Shown: positions 52,730-62,616, counted from the first letter of the stretch. The stretch is 64,000 nt of DNA from Arenibacter palladensis (GCF_900129275.1 NZ_FQUX01000002.1:189795-253794), one strand, 5' to 3'. The notes: generated from the sequence alone by a model not told the origin. Made by a program: numbers and translations.

Positions 52730-53599
52730 ATGGAATTTAATTGCGATTTGTGGTATCTTTTTCCTGTTTCTATAGCTGTATCAACTACTGCCATGGCATC
52801 AGGTGTTGGAGGAGCACTGTTTTTTTCACCTCTATTTATGTTTGTTCTGGGCTTAGAAGCTCAAGTTGCAATAGGAACGGCACTTTTGACGGAATTGTTT
52901 GGCTTCACCTCTGGGGTTATAGCTTATTTTAGAAGTAGATTAATTGATTTCAAATTAGGACTGGATATATTAAAATACTCTATACCGGCAGCTATAATTG
53001 GATCCTTAATTTCACCACTCGTGCCTGCTGGTTTTCTTAAGATTATTTTTGGGATAGGGGTTGCGTATATCGGAATTCAGATCTTAAGGGCACATTATAA
53101 AGATGTCTCCTCGTCACATCAGGCAATTAAGGACGATAGATATACTAATAGCACTTTTCTTGTTGATCGCTGGCAGCGGAAATTCCAATATACCTATTGT
53201 AATAAACCTACGGCCAGATTCTTTGGGTTCCTTGGAGGAATATTTGTTGGATTTATCTCAGTGGGATTGGGTGAATTAATAGACTATCATCTAGTTACGC
53301 GTTGCAATATTCCAACACCAATAGCAGTGGCAACAGCAGTATTTACAGTAGTATTGACTGTATTGATTGCTTCCACAGGTCATTTTTATCAATTCTTTTT
53401 TCACGCTCCAATAGGCGTTTTATCAGAAATTACAGGCGTCATATTATTTACAATACCAGGTGTTCTCATAGGTGGGCAATTGGGTCCTCGATTACAAAAA
53501 GTGCTTCCAGAAACCTATCTAAGATTAGGGTTGTCTGTTTTGTTTATGCTGATAGGCTTGTTGATGCTCGGGGTTCAACTCGTACATACCAAGATATAG
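52730..53599 (+). CDS. Sulfite exporter TauE/SafE family permease
   Basis: The 289-residue inner-membrane protein has about eight hydrophobic segments, with the family repeats VSTTAMASGVGGALFFSPLF near residue 18 and GGIFVGFISVGLGELIDYHL near residue 170, each rich in Gly as in TauE/SafE. These permeases export sulfite, sulfoacetate or other organic anions; the substrate is not readable from sequence. A hydrophilic stretch (SSHQAIKDDRYTNSTFLVDR, residues about 128-147) links the two halves. A terminator precedes the gene. Confidence 0.87.
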   Translation: MEFNCDLWYLFPVSIAVSTTAMASGVGGALFFSPLFMFVLGLEAQVAIGTALLTELFGFTSGVIAYFRSRLIDFKLGLDILKYSIPAAIIGSLISPLVPAGFLKIIFGIGVAYIGIQILRAHYKDVSSSHQAIKDDRYTNSTFLVDRWQRKFQYTYCNKPTARFFGFLGGIFVGFISVGLGELIDYHLVTRCNIPTPIAVATAVFTVVLTVLIASTGHFYQFFFHAPIGVLSEITGVILFTIPGVLIGGQLGPRLQKVLPETYLRLGLSVLFMLIGLLMLGVQLVHTKI

Positions 53600-53748
53600 C
53601 AATTTTAATAAAATCAGGCAATTACCAAAAAAAATACCAGTCATAAATTCATGATTTTTATAATAAATATTGTAACCGTTTCATTCGGGAGATTTTATAA
53701 AATATTTCAAATCAGGAAGGTATTTTCTTTCCTAAAAACCATGAAATT

Positions 53749-54093
53749 ATGTTTTCAGATAGCAATATAAATCGCTTACCATTAGTGTTCAAGACTGATG
53801 CCGGCAAAAACTATTTTCAGTTCCACTTAAATGGCCAACTGGCTTCACTTGAATACTACATGAAAGAGAAGAGTAAAATAGTTTTAACCAGACTTGAAAT
53901 ATCCAAATATCTCAACCAGGTTGAGGTTGGCAGCGCTCTGATCGAACGGGTGTTGGAATATGTATATCAAGCAGATTTCAAGGTCGTTCCAATAGACCTA
54001 GAGGTAAAAAAATATCTCAAAAAAAACTCCCGTTACCAAAAATTGGTGGCTTATGACGGCCCATCAAACCGCCATACCAAGCCAGTGGCTTAA
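53749..54093 (+). CDS. GNAT-like acetyltransferase, YjdJ type
   Basis: The 114-residue protein resembles the small single-domain GNAT family: FQFHLNGQLASLEYYMKEKS near residue 23, IVLTRLEISKYLNQVEVGSA near residue 44 (where the acetyl-CoA loop RGxGxG is normally found; here it is degenerate, NQVEVGS) and KVVPIDLEVKKYLKKNSRYQ near residue 78, the typical C-terminal strand. The CoA loop difference means activity is not assured. It precedes the ECF sigma gene by 31 bp and could be in its operon. Confidence 0.75.
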   Translation: MFSDSNINRLPLVFKTDAGKNYFQFHLNGQLASLEYYMKEKSKIVLTRLEISKYLNQVEVGSALIERVLEYVYQADFKVVPIDLEVKKYLKKNSRYQKLVAYDGPSNRHTKPVA

Positions 54094-54124
54094 AATAAAC
54101 AATAAAAAATTAATAACTAATAAT

Positions 54125-54691
54125 ATGGAAGCAATAACAAATTCAAATCGATTGGAACCTCAAATGTGGTCCGTTCGACACAAGGATTATCTTTCCACAA
54201 TGGCTCGCCGTAAACTTCCGAGTGACTTGGTTGAGGATATTGTACAAGATACTTTTCTGGCAGCCTTAAAGGCCGCACCACGTTTTAGAGGGCACTCTAG
54301 TGAACGTGTTTGGCTTACCGCAATTTTGAACAACAAGATCACGGACCATTATCGTAAGGCCAACACTCAACAAGGTAAACTTTGGCAAACCGCCATACGT
54401 CTTTCCGATTACCCGACCTGGTGGGACCTAAAAAGCCCATCCAACAGCCGGGATGACAATGATGTAATGAAATTTATTTATGCGAGTGAGTTGGATACGG
54501 TGCTAAATTCTGGCCTTGAGCTATTGTGCAAACAGGAACGAAAAGTTCTTAGCATGAAAATTAAAGGGTGCAGCACCGAGGAAATATGTAGTGCATTGGA
54601 TATAAGCAAGTTAAATAGTTGGGTAGCATTGAGCCGTGCACGTAAGAAGATGAGACTTTACCTCAATAGTAATTGGTATGATGTTGCTTAA
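54125..54691 (+). CDS. ECF sigma-70 family RNA polymerase sigma factor
   Basis: I start it at the ATG at 54125 (188 residues); a 24-codon extension would overlap the preceding gene. Region 2 shows LVEDIVQDTFLAALKAAPRF near residue 36 and VWLTAILNNKITDHYRKANT near residue 62. Region 4 shows LLCKQERKVLSMKIKGCSTE and EICSALDISKLNSWVALSRA near residue 140-165. This matches the stand-alone sigma group often seen in Bacteroidetes. I find no anti-sigma gene beside it; the following gene is a DUF1348 protein. Regulated genes may include the neighbours, but no binding site can be assigned. Confidence 0.9.
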   Translation: MEAITNSNRLEPQMWSVRHKDYLSTMARRKLPSDLVEDIVQDTFLAALKAAPRFRGHSSERVWLTAILNNKITDHYRKANTQQGKLWQTAIRLSDYPTWWDLKSPSNSRDDNDVMKFIYASELDTVLNSGLELLCKQERKVLSMKIKGCSTEEICSALDISKLNSWVALSRARKKMRLYLNSNWYDVA

Positions 54692-54821
54692 ATCAATTCC
54701 ATGAAACATTTTTGGCTAGACATACAATTGATCTTATGCCGTATGGGCATAGCCTGCCTAGACTTATATAGGCAGTATATGTATAAATATCGGGAAAATA
54801 CTGAACAAAAAATACAGAATT

Positions 54822-55235
54822 ATGAGTGACCAAAAATTGCCTATACCTCCCTTTACAGAGGAATCGGCCAAAATTAAAATAAAACTGGCAGAAGATGCTT
54901 GGAACAGTCAAGATCCCATTGCAGTTTCCTTAGCCTATACGGTAGATAGCGAATGGCGAAACCGTTCACAATTCATTACAGGTCGTGTCGAAATTCAGAA
55001 ATTCCTGAAGGATAAATGGCAAAATGAACTTGACTACCAGTTAAAAAAGGAATATTGGGCACATTCCGATAATAGAATTGCCGTGCGGTTTGAGTATGAG
55101 TATCGAAATAAATCCGGCCAATGGTTTAGGGCTTATGGCAATGAGAATTGGGAATTCAATGAAAATGGACTGATGCGTAAGCGATACGCAAGTATTAATG
55201 ATTTACCTATACAGGAAAACGATCGCCATTTGTAG
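54822..55235 (+). CDS. DUF1348 (SnoaL/NTF2-like) protein
   Basis: The 137-residue protein is a single NTF2-like domain with the DUF1348 pattern: [20 protein letters not shown] near residue 7, [20 protein letters not shown] near residue 40 and [20 protein letters not shown] near residue 85. The fold is a small cone that binds hydrophobic ligands; no reaction is known for this group. It follows the sigma gene with a 130-bp gap that contains no hairpin I can see, so co-transcription is possible. Confidence 0.88.
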   Translation: MSDQKLPIPPFTEESAKIKIKLAEDAWNSQDPIAVSLAYTVDSEWRNRSQFITGRVEIQKFLKDKWQNELDYQLKKEYWAHSDNRIAVRFEYEYRNKSGQWFRAYGNENWEFNENGLMRKRYASINDLPIQENDRHL

Positions 55236-55419
55236 GATATAGACCTAATGGAAATAGCATGTTCCAAATTAAGGCGGGACTCTTGTAGAAGTTTCGTACC
55301 TGTACGGGAATAGCAATTTTCAGACATCCTGCAAAGATTACTAAAATACCCCATCTTCCATCAGGCTAATTTTGAAACTAATCTATAAATATTAATTACA
55401 AATTTTAAAAACAAATATT

Positions 55420-55905
55420 ATGAATGCAACGAATTACAAGTGGCTATTAACCTTAACCTGTTCACTGATCCTTGGGATAGGTTCACTCATGGCTCAGTCA
55501 CACAGTTACAGCACCGATGACAGCATGATTGCACTTAATGGCTACAGCTCGGTATCCTATATTGAAGATGGTAAGGCGCAATTGGGAAAGAAAGAGTACA
55601 AGGCCACCTATGATGGGCTTACCTATTACTTTATTAATAAACAGCAATTGGAAAAGTTTAAGGCAAATCCAGCCAAATACAAACCACAATATGGGGGCTG
55701 GTGTGCGTTTGCAGTTTCTTTAGGAGGAAAATTCCGCCCAGAACCCAAAAGTTTTCGCGTTATTGATGGAAAGCTATATCTGTTTACCATTAATGTAGAA
55801 GGGGACTTTGTTAAGGTTTGGGAAAAAGAAGGCAAGGAGAAGCACATTGCACAAGCCAACAAGAACTGGGAAAATATGGCAAAGTTCAAAACTTTTACTC
55901 CTTGA
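55420..55905 (+). CDS. YHS-domain exported protein
   Basis: The 161-residue protein has a signal peptide ending SLMAQ near residue 26. Residues about 33-85 follow the YHS pattern: ALNGYSSVSYIEDGKAQLGK and YKATYDGLTYYFINKQQLEK, FKANPAKYKPQYGGWCAFAV, in which the typical Cys of the metal-binding site is present (GGWCA). It may bind copper or another metal in the periplasm; the role is unknown. It ends before a loose hairpin and belongs to the cluster around the sigma factor. Confidence 0.87.
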   Translation: MNATNYKWLLTLTCSLILGIGSLMAQSHSYSTDDSMIALNGYSSVSYIEDGKAQLGKKEYKATYDGLTYYFINKQQLEKFKANPAKYKPQYGGWCAFAVSLGGKFRPEPKSFRVIDGKLYLFTINVEGDFVKVWEKEGKEKHIAQANKNWENMAKFKTFTP

Positions 55906-55933
55906 TGATTATTAAGTCATAAAATACTACAAG

Positions 55934-55993
55934 AGCCGCTTCAACTGACATCACATCTCCTCTCTCCGATCAAATCCAGTAAAGCGGCTTTTA
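55934..55993 (+). terminator. Loose terminator-like inverted repeat after the YHS gene
   Basis: AGCCGCTT (55934-55941) pairs with AAGCGGCT (55982-55989), followed by TTTTA, but with a 40-nt loop. It separates the YHS gene from the phosphatase-barrel gene. Confidence 0.55.
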
Positions 55994-56028
55994 CATGCAA
56001 TCAAAGATCCTATTTAAATACCAAGCCC

Positions 56029-59000
56029 ATGTTTCGAAAAATCAATTTGCTTTTAATCTCAATGTTTGTTTTGTTGGCTGAAGGTGAGGTCTTCAGCCAA
56101 GGGATGAAGTCTATAAATTCCACTTTGGATGCAGACCTCCGACATGATTTTTATTTTCTGGGAAACTCGGGAATAGGGGATCCAAAACAATTGGATGAGG
56201 TAATTGGAGGGCTTTACAAAAACGCGGAGCATAGTCCAGGTACAGTTATATTTTTGGGAAACAGTGTTCCACTTAATAATCGTCGTCTGAATAAACACGG
56301 TGTGAATATAGGTATACCTACTGGTAAAATCTTAAACCAAACTAAAGGCTTGTTTAAGAAAGGTTTCAGTGTGCACTATCTCCCAGGAGTTTCAGAGTGG
56401 AGTTTTGGATTGAATGGATTTAAGCACCTTCAGCAAGAGCTAGAGCAAGAATTATCAAGCAAAGAAATATTCCTGCCCCGTCATGGGTGCCCCATTGAGA
56501 AGCGGAAGGTGAACACGAAGGTTGATTTATTGTTGATCGATTCGTATTGGGCCATGATGAGTTGGGATACAATGCCAGGAATAAATTCCGGATGTGAAAT
56601 CCAATCACGAGAGGATTTTTACATTGAAATAGAAGATGAAATAGTCAAAAGTCAGGGAAAAACCCTGATTGTTGGCATGCACCACCCATTGGTCAGTTTA
56701 GGGCCAAATGGGAGTCCTAGGGGATTTGGGCTTAACCCCAACAGTCTCAATGACCCTGATTACCGATATTTTAGGGAACGCGTGGGCACCATAGCCAAAC
56801 AATGGCCTAACGTAATTTTCGTTGCGGCCCATGAACAAAGCCTTCAGGTACAGTTTATGGATCAATCCCCAATGTTTGTGAGTGGATCTGCTAGTAGGGT
56901 CACGAAGGTACGTAGGTCAAATTCAGATGAAGATTTTGCTCTGGCCTCTCCTGGATTTCTACGTGTTTCAGTATATGGCAACGGAACTGTATGGGCAGAA
57001 TTTTTCGCCAAAGACAATGGCTTTGCCAAACCTGTATACAAACAGGAAATTCAATCAGGGTATGAACAACAGAATCTAACAACCGAGATCTTTTCGGATT
57101 CCCTTGTAAGGACATCGATATACGCACATAAACCCTTGGTCGATAATACCATTAATAGAACCATGTTTGGCAGCAACTATATGCAGGATTATATTACTTC
57201 AATAGGCGTAAGGGCAGTTAATCTAGATACCTTGAAGGGAGGGTTGAAGGTTATACGAAAAGGAGGAGGACACCAAACCCAGTCCCTCCGTTTAATGGAT
57301 AAACAAGAACGGCAATATACCCTAAGGTCATTGGAAAAGAACGCCTTACGTTTTGTTCAACACTTTATCTATAAGACACATTACCTGAGTCCGGAATACC
57401 AGGAAACCTATTTGCTCCGGATGCTTCAAGAATATTGGACCACCGCTAACCCATATGGGGTTTTAACCATTGCGGAGTTATCGGACGCCTTGGCCATACT
57501 ACACCCTTCCCCATCCCTTTATTTCGTTCCAAGTCAGCCAGCATTGGGCAAGTTTAATGAAGATTTTGGGAATAAGTTATATTATTTTGAAGAACATCTT
57601 TCGGATGGACATGGAGATGTGGAGAAGCTTGGATATAGCGATGAAATCATAAGTAGTTTTAAGTTGTTAAAAAAACTCAAAAGTCGGAATCGGGTGACCA
57701 TTGACAAATCACTGTACATTCGGAACCGTATATTTGATAATTTAATAGGGGACTGGGATCGGCATGCAGATCAATGGCGGTGGGCCCGCTATAGAAAAGC
57801 CGATGGATTGGATTACTATCGTCCTATTCCGCGTGATAGGGATCAGGCCTATTCCAACTTTGAAGGGATAGTTTTAAGGACATTGACCCTTCTTGCCCCT
57901 CCACTTCGTTTCATGCAAAAATACGGTTCGGACTATAAGCACATAAAGTGGTTCAACGATGCTGGAGACGACTTGGATCTGGCTGTATTGGACGCTCACA
58001 ATCTGGAGGATTGGCTAAGGGAAGCCTTATTTATTAAACAACATTTGACCGATACGGTAATATCAAGAGCATTTGACCAACTGCCAAAAGAAGTGGACGA
58101 GACCAGAGCAGAAAAGGTGAAGCTGACTTTGAAGATGCGAATTGAAAAAGTAGAGTCACTAGCCGTAGAACTTTATAATAACCTCTCCCGAAATGTTCTC
58201 ATTACCGGAACAAAAGGTAACGACACCTTTGCCATTGTGCGTAATGCGGACGGTTCGGTGTTTATAAAGGGCAATAGTAAAGACGAAAAAGGACGGCAAC
58301 CCTTTTGGCAGCAGACCTATGATCCAAAAGTGACCCGTGAAATCTGGGTTTATGGTCTAGAAGGGGAGGATCTGTTTGAAATATCAGGATCTGGTAAAGG
58401 CAACATAATGGTCCGGATTATTGGAGGCAATGGTCAGGATTCTTATAAGGCAACAAATAAACGAGGGTTACGTATATACGACTATCTTTCCGAACCCAAT
58501 AGCATACAAGGATCCGTGAGACGGAAACTTTCAGATCGTTATGACCTAAATACCTATCATTTCAAAAAACATCCACGTACAATTGGATTTACAAGCCCCA
58601 TACTTGCCTATGAAAGGGATAATAAGTTAACCCTTGGCTTTCAGTACAGTGCCACATATCGGTCCTTGTACAGAGAACCCTTTACCTCTCATCATAAGTT
58701 TAGCACACGCTATTTTTCGGGAACATCTGGGGCTGCCTTGGACTATTCGGGTGAATTTACCGAGGTTCTACCAAAACTAAATTTTGGAATCGACGCTGGC
58801 TACTCCAGCCCCAATCATATTCTAAATTTCTTTGGTTTTGGCAATCAATCCATAAATCCTGAGGAACAATTAGGAGTGGAATATAATCAGGTCAGAATTC
58901 GACGCGTTCATCTAGAACCTAAACTAATACGGCAAGGATTCAAAAACAGTAAACTATCCTTGTCAGCCATCTACGACTATTATAAAGTAGAACGTTCTCC

Positions 59001-59616
59001 AAGGCGTTTTATCTCTAACGGAACCATTTCCGAAGAACTATTTGGAGGAAACCATTTCTTTGGGGCAGCAGCGAATTACTACTATGAAAATTTTGATAGC
59101 GCCCTGCAACCCCGATTAGGATTAGGTTATGGGATTACAGTAGGTTTTACGGTGAATCCGGACACTAAGTTAGGGTATAGTTATCTAATACCTGAGTTAC
59201 AGATTACTAATAAGTTGGACATAAACGGCCGTTGGGTATTGGCCACCAAATTAAAAGGGCAACTTATAGGTAACGATCATTTTGCTTTTTATCAGGCAGC
59301 CACCCTGGGAGGCTTTGAAGGGTTGAGGGGTTTCCGGCAGCAACGCTTTGCCGGGAAAAGTGCAATTTACCAAACTACGGATCTACGTATTGCCATTGGA
59401 CAATTAAACCAAGGTATTTTGCCTACTGCTATTACCCTATATGGCGGCTTTGATTATGGGAGGGTTTGGCACCCTAAGGAACGCTCGAACCATTGGCATA
59501 CTTCCTCCGGAGGGGGAGCATATATTAACCTGATGGGGTTTTTGACCGGGAATATTGCTTATTTTAATTCCATCGAGGGAGGGCGATTGGTGGTGGGTCT
59601 ATCCGTGCCTTTCTAG
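56029..59616 (+). CDS. Degenerate metallophosphatase fused to Omp85-like surface antigen
   Basis: The 1195-residue protein starts with a signal peptide (about residue 1-23). Residues 35-330 match the calcineurin-like phosphatase fold seen in Bacteroidetes phosphatase-barrel fusions, but the metal ligands are changed: FYFLGNSGIGDP and VIFLGNSVPLN where GDxG and GDN are expected, and FVAAHEQSL where GHxHS is expected, while GMHHPLVSLGP remains. Residues 550-650 hold a conserved middle segment (RDRDQAYSNFEGI, DWDRHADQWRW). The C-terminal 330 residues form an outer-membrane barrel with the Omp85 GFEGLRGFRQQRFAGK motif near residue 1100. It should sit in the outer membrane with the soluble part in the periplasm; catalysis by the phosphatase part is doubtful. 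Confidence 0.85.
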   Translation: MFRKINLLLISMFVLLAEGEVFSQGMKSINSTLDADLRHDFYFLGNSGIGDPKQLDEVIGGLYKNAEHSPGTVIFLGNSVPLNNRRLNKHGVNIGIPTGKILNQTKGLFKKGFSVHYLPGVSEWSFGLNGFKHLQQELEQELSSKEIFLPRHGCPIEKRKVNTKVDLLLIDSYWAMMSWDTMPGINSGCEIQSREDFYIEIEDEIVKSQGKTLIVGMHHPLVSLGPNGSPRGFGLNPNSLNDPDYRYFRERVGTIAKQWPNVIFVAAHEQSLQVQFMDQSPMFVSGSASRVTKVRRSNSDEDFALASPGFLRVSVYGNGTVWAEFFAKDNGFAKPVYKQEIQSGYEQQNLTTEIFSDSLVRTSIYAHKPLVDNTINRTMFGSNYMQDYITSIGVRAVNLDTLKGGLKVIRKGGGHQTQSLRLMDKQERQYTLRSLEKNALRFVQHFIYKTHYLSPEYQETYLLRMLQEYWTTANPYGVLTIAELSDALAILHPSPSLYFVPSQPALGKFNEDFGNKLYYFEEHLSDGHGDVEKLGYSDEIISSFKLLKKLKSRNRVTIDKSLYIRNRIFDNLIGDWDRHADQWRWARYRKADGLDYYRPIPRDRDQAYSNFEGIVLRTLTLLAPPLRFMQKYGSDYKHIKWFNDAGDDLDLAVLDAHNLEDWLREALFIKQHLTDTVISRAFDQLPKEVDETRAEKVKLTLKMRIEKVESLAVELYNNLSRNVLITGTKGNDTFAIVRNADGSVFIKGNSKDEKGRQPFWQQTYDPKVTREIWVYGLEGEDLFEISGSGKGNIMVRIIGGNGQDSYKATNKRGLRIYDYLSEPNSIQGSVRRKLSDRYDLNTYHFKKHPRTIGFTSPILAYERDNKLTLGFQYSATYRSLYREPFTSHHKFSTRYFSGTSGAALDYSGEFTEVLPKLNFGIDAGYSSPNHILNFFGFGNQSINPEEQLGVEYNQVRIRRVHLEPKLIRQGFKNSKLSLSAIYDYYKVERSPRRFISNGTISEELFGGNHFFGAAANYYYENFDSALQPRLGLGYGITVGFTVNPDTKLGYSYLIPELQITNKLDINGRWVLATKLKGQLIGNDHFAFYQAATLGGFEGLRGFRQQRFAGKSAIYQTTDLRIAIGQLNQGILPTAITLYGGFDYGRVWHPKERSNHWHTSSGGGAYINLMGFLTGNIAYFNSIEGGRLVVGLSVPF

Positions 59617-60254
59617 TGAAATATTCTTATAGCTATCAACCAAAGTGGGCTAATGAAGGGATATACTCGGCGCTAATTGTCTTTTTGCAATTGGTATGAT
59701 TTATCCCATAATGATAATTTTTAGGAACTATACTATAACACTGTTTCTAACATATAGACTTTGAGTTAGCTGGGCTAGTGCGGTATATTTCATATGTATA
59801 TAAATGATTTTCTCTTATGTGATCGGATGCGAGAGGTTTATCCGGGAATTGTAAACTTTCCCTTATTGATTACTATTTTTGGAACTCCAGTTACATTGGT
59901 ACCACGAAATTGCAAGCCTTGGTAAGAATGAGTGAAAAACATATAGAGTAAGCCCCTATTGCAAACCCATATTCTTTTGCAACAGAGGTTTCCTATAAAT
60001 TTCTATTAAGCTCACTGGAACTGGGCACTTCACCTTTGGCTCCATTGGATTGTTTATCCAAGGATTTTTATATATAGGTAGGAGTAACTTCTAGTTCTAT
60101 CATGGTTTGCAATTTTTTGGGGTCGTAACTATTAACCCTACTGTAGCTTAAACTTATAACATAAAATTGTTCTAAAGGCTTGGTTAAATGTTTTAGAAGC
60201 AATTATTATCTACCCTTAAAGTCATGTTTGTTTCGAACCAATAATGGATGTTTT
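59617..60254. other. Gene-free stretch between barrel protein and GAPDH
   Basis: No frame with coding character and a start codon is visible in these 638 bp. Short minus-strand open pieces between 59940 and 60140 are interrupted by stops in every frame. No strong hairpin was found. Confidence 0.35.
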
Positions 60255-61244
60255 CTATAAATTCTCGATCAATCGAATCATTTGATGGGTAAATCCCCAT
60301 TCATTGTCATACCACGCCATAACCTTTAAAAGGTCACCATCCACGACCCTGGTCATATTAAGGTCCACTATAGCCGCATAGGGACTACCGATGATATCGG
60401 ATGATACCAAAGCTTCCCGGGTAGTTGAAAGTACTTCTTTGTAACGCTCTCCGTTGGATTCCAATTCCAGTATTTCATTAATTTCATTAGTGGTCACTGG
60501 GCGTTTTGTAACGAAGGTCATATCTGATATGGAACCTACCTTTACAGGAACCCGTACTGCAACCCCATCAAACTTGCCAACAAATTCTGGAAGCGCCTTG
60601 GTAGTGGCAATGGCTGCCCCCGTACTGGTGGGTACCAAGTTATCAGACGCAGCTCTTCCCATCCGGAGATTTTTTGGTGATGCATTGTCCATAAGACTTT
60701 GAGAGGCCGTATAGGCATGAATGGTTGTCATTATGGCCTTTTGGATGCCCACGGTACGCCCCAGTAATTCAACAATAGGACTGATGTTGTTTGTGGTACA
60801 GCTGGCACATGAATAAATGTGGGTTTTCCCCACTGAAAAATTTACACCGTGCACGACGGTGGGAGCATCTTGGCTTTTGGTAGGTGCAGAAATTACAACG
60901 GTCCTGGCTCCGGCTTGCAAATGCAATGCAGCATCTTCAGATTGAGTGAAAACACCAGTACTTTCGATAACTACATCAATATCATTTTCCTTCCACGGAA
61001 GGTCCTTAGGATTTCTTTCACTGTAATAGTGAATCTTTTGACCATCCACTATTAAGGAATTTTCAGAAAACGAAACATCTTTATGGTAAGGGCCATAGGT
61101 GGAATCATATCTGAGCAGATAGGCAAGGTTTTCTATAGGTAGAATGTCGTTTACTGCCACTAGGTCCAAATCTTTTGAGTCCAAGATTACTTTGAGGGAG
61201 GCCCTGCCAATTCGGCCCATCCCGTTAATAGCTACTTTTTTCAT
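60255..61244 (-). CDS. gap: Glyceraldehyde-3-phosphate dehydrogenase, type I
   Basis: The 329-residue enzyme shows NGMGRIGRASLK at the N-terminus (NAD-binding), VAVNDILPIE with the Asp that favours NAD over NADP near residue 32, the active-site Cys in CASCTTNNISP near residue 150, and VRVPVKVGSISDMTF plus WYDNEWGFTHQM near the C-terminus. Typical for a cytoplasmic glycolytic or gluconeogenic dehydrogenase. The residue two before the active Ala-Ser is Cys rather than the common Asn (SNAS to SCAS). It stands alone, away from pgk or other glycolytic genes, and may be a second copy in the genome. Confidence 0.94.
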   Translation of the reverse strand: MKKVAINGMGRIGRASLKVILDSKDLDLVAVNDILPIENLAYLLRYDSTYGPYHKDVSFSENSLIVDGQKIHYYSERNPKDLPWKENDIDVVIESTGVFTQSEDAALHLQAGARTVVISAPTKSQDAPTVVHGVNFSVGKTHIYSCASCTTNNISPIVELLGRTVGIQKAIMTTIHAYTASQSLMDNASPKNLRMGRAASDNLVPTSTGAAIATTKALPEFVGKFDGVAVRVPVKVGSISDMTFVTKRPVTTNEINEILELESNGERYKEVLSTTREALVSSDIIGSPYAAIVDLNMTRVVDGDLLKVMAWYDNEWGFTHQMIRLIENL

Positions 61245-61639
61245 TTTTATATTTATTTAGTTCTTAATTCAATTCTTTTTTGCATGTTGGCTGTAGCACT
61301 GTGTCACGGTGATTATTTTCGGATATATTCTTTATACCATGTTCTGCAGACAATTCAAGGACACCGCCTTGGCCTCTAATAAAAATTAGATCACCTCTGT
61401 GTACCCAAAGTCCGATAAAGTTCAGGAGGCTATCAACCCCATTATTTCTATGTTCAGGTCTAGCTTCCCTATATGTTTGCGATTGTCCTACAAGGATAAG
61501 CCAAGAGAAACTATAATGCCTATGAGTTTCGGAAAGGTCTTTTAACCTCTACCTTTTTCCTAAGAGCCCGGATTTATCTAGCGCCACATTGGTGCTCTTG
61601 CAATTTCACCAAGGGGTGACAGGCTAAATCTAAAGGCTT
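61245..61639 (-). other. Stretch with an open minus-strand frame lacking a start
   Basis: The minus strand is open for 94 codons from 61548 to the TAA at 61264, with sequence such as LKDLSETHRHYSFSWLILVG and LNFIGLWVHRGDLIFIRGQG, but it has no ATG and follows a TAG. It could be the tail of a lost gene or chance. I recognise no family. It separates gap from phzF and includes the gap promoter. Confidence 0.25.
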
Positions 61640-62521
61640 TCATTTATCTATTTCTATTTCCATTTGCCTGTTGAGTATTCCTTTCCCACCGGCCATTAAA
61701 CTTTTTATTTCTTCATTTTCAATTCGCAATTCGACGATAATCAAACTTGGTGAAGGTTCTTTCATATATTTTCCTTGTTGAATTTGAAATTTTTTTTGCT
61801 TAATGTCCAAAATGTCAAATAGATAACATCCGAGTGGTCCAGCTGCCATGCCTGTTCCCGATTCTTCCAGTATTCCATAACGTGGACCAAACATCCTAGT
61901 AGTAGCGTCATACTCCGTATTGGTAGAAAACACGTAATACCCAATTAAATCGAATTCATCACTAATTAGGCTTATCAATTCAAAATCAGGGGTTAAATTT
62001 TTCAGAATTTCATTGTTTTTAATAGGAACTAGTATAAATGAATTTCCCGTATTTACTATTTGTATGGGAGCATTGGATATAAGGTCGGTCTTTTTTAATC
62101 CCAAGGATTTTAGAATTAAAGTTTCCTTATGACTTACGTCTGTATATTTTGGAGCCAATTGTTCCATAAATGCCAAATCCCCAATTATTTCTATTTGCCG
62201 TTTTCCATCAATGGTTTCTTTTGAAGAACTGTCATTTTTTAGAGAACCTATTTGTTTTAAATATGAAAATGTGGCTACCGTAGCGTGTCCACAATGTGCT
62301 ATTTGTTTATTTGGTGTAAAGAAGTCCAATTTAAAATCTTCAGTTTTAGATTTTGAAACAAAAGCGGTTTCTGACAAACCTACTTTTTTGGCAATCTCAA
62401 GCTTGTTTTCATTGGACAAAGCATCTGCGTTTAGGACAACACCTGCTGGGTTTCCACCTTTTCCGTTTTCTGCAAAAGCGTTAAGGATTTGTACGGTAAC
62501 TGTTTTTTTTGAACTATCCAT
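61640..62521 (-). CDS. PhzF-family isomerase
   Basis: The 293-residue protein has the PhzF opening VQILNAFAENGKGGNPAGVVL near residue 10, the catalytic Glu in VGLSETAFV near residue 49, FDFFTPNKQIAHCGHATVAT-like pattern (LDFFTPNKQIAHCGHATVA) near residue 67 and the second-half signature GILEESGTGMAAGPLGCYL near residue 212. PhzF enzymes isomerise a dihydroanthranilate in phenazine synthesis, but most homologues, as here without any phenazine genes, are of unknown substrate. It is on the minus strand between gap and a sigma-factor fragment. Confidence 0.9.
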   Translation of the reverse strand: MDSSKKTVTVQILNAFAENGKGGNPAGVVLNADALSNENKLEIAKKVGLSETAFVSKSKTEDFKLDFFTPNKQIAHCGHATVATFSYLKQIGSLKNDSSSKETIDGKRQIEIIGDLAFMEQLAPKYTDVSHKETLILKSLGLKKTDLISNAPIQIVNTGNSFILVPIKNNEILKNLTPDFELISLISDEFDLIGYYVFSTNTEYDATTRMFGPRYGILEESGTGMAAGPLGCYLFDILDIKQKKFQIQQGKYMKEPSPSLIIVELRIENEEIKSLMAGGKGILNRQMEIEIDK

Positions 62522-62616
62522 TTTTATTTTTTTTATGTTATATAAGTCGGACGTTACTATTTGGAAAAAGACGTAGTTAATTTTAATTATTTATGTAATC
62601 CAGTAGTTTACCTGTT

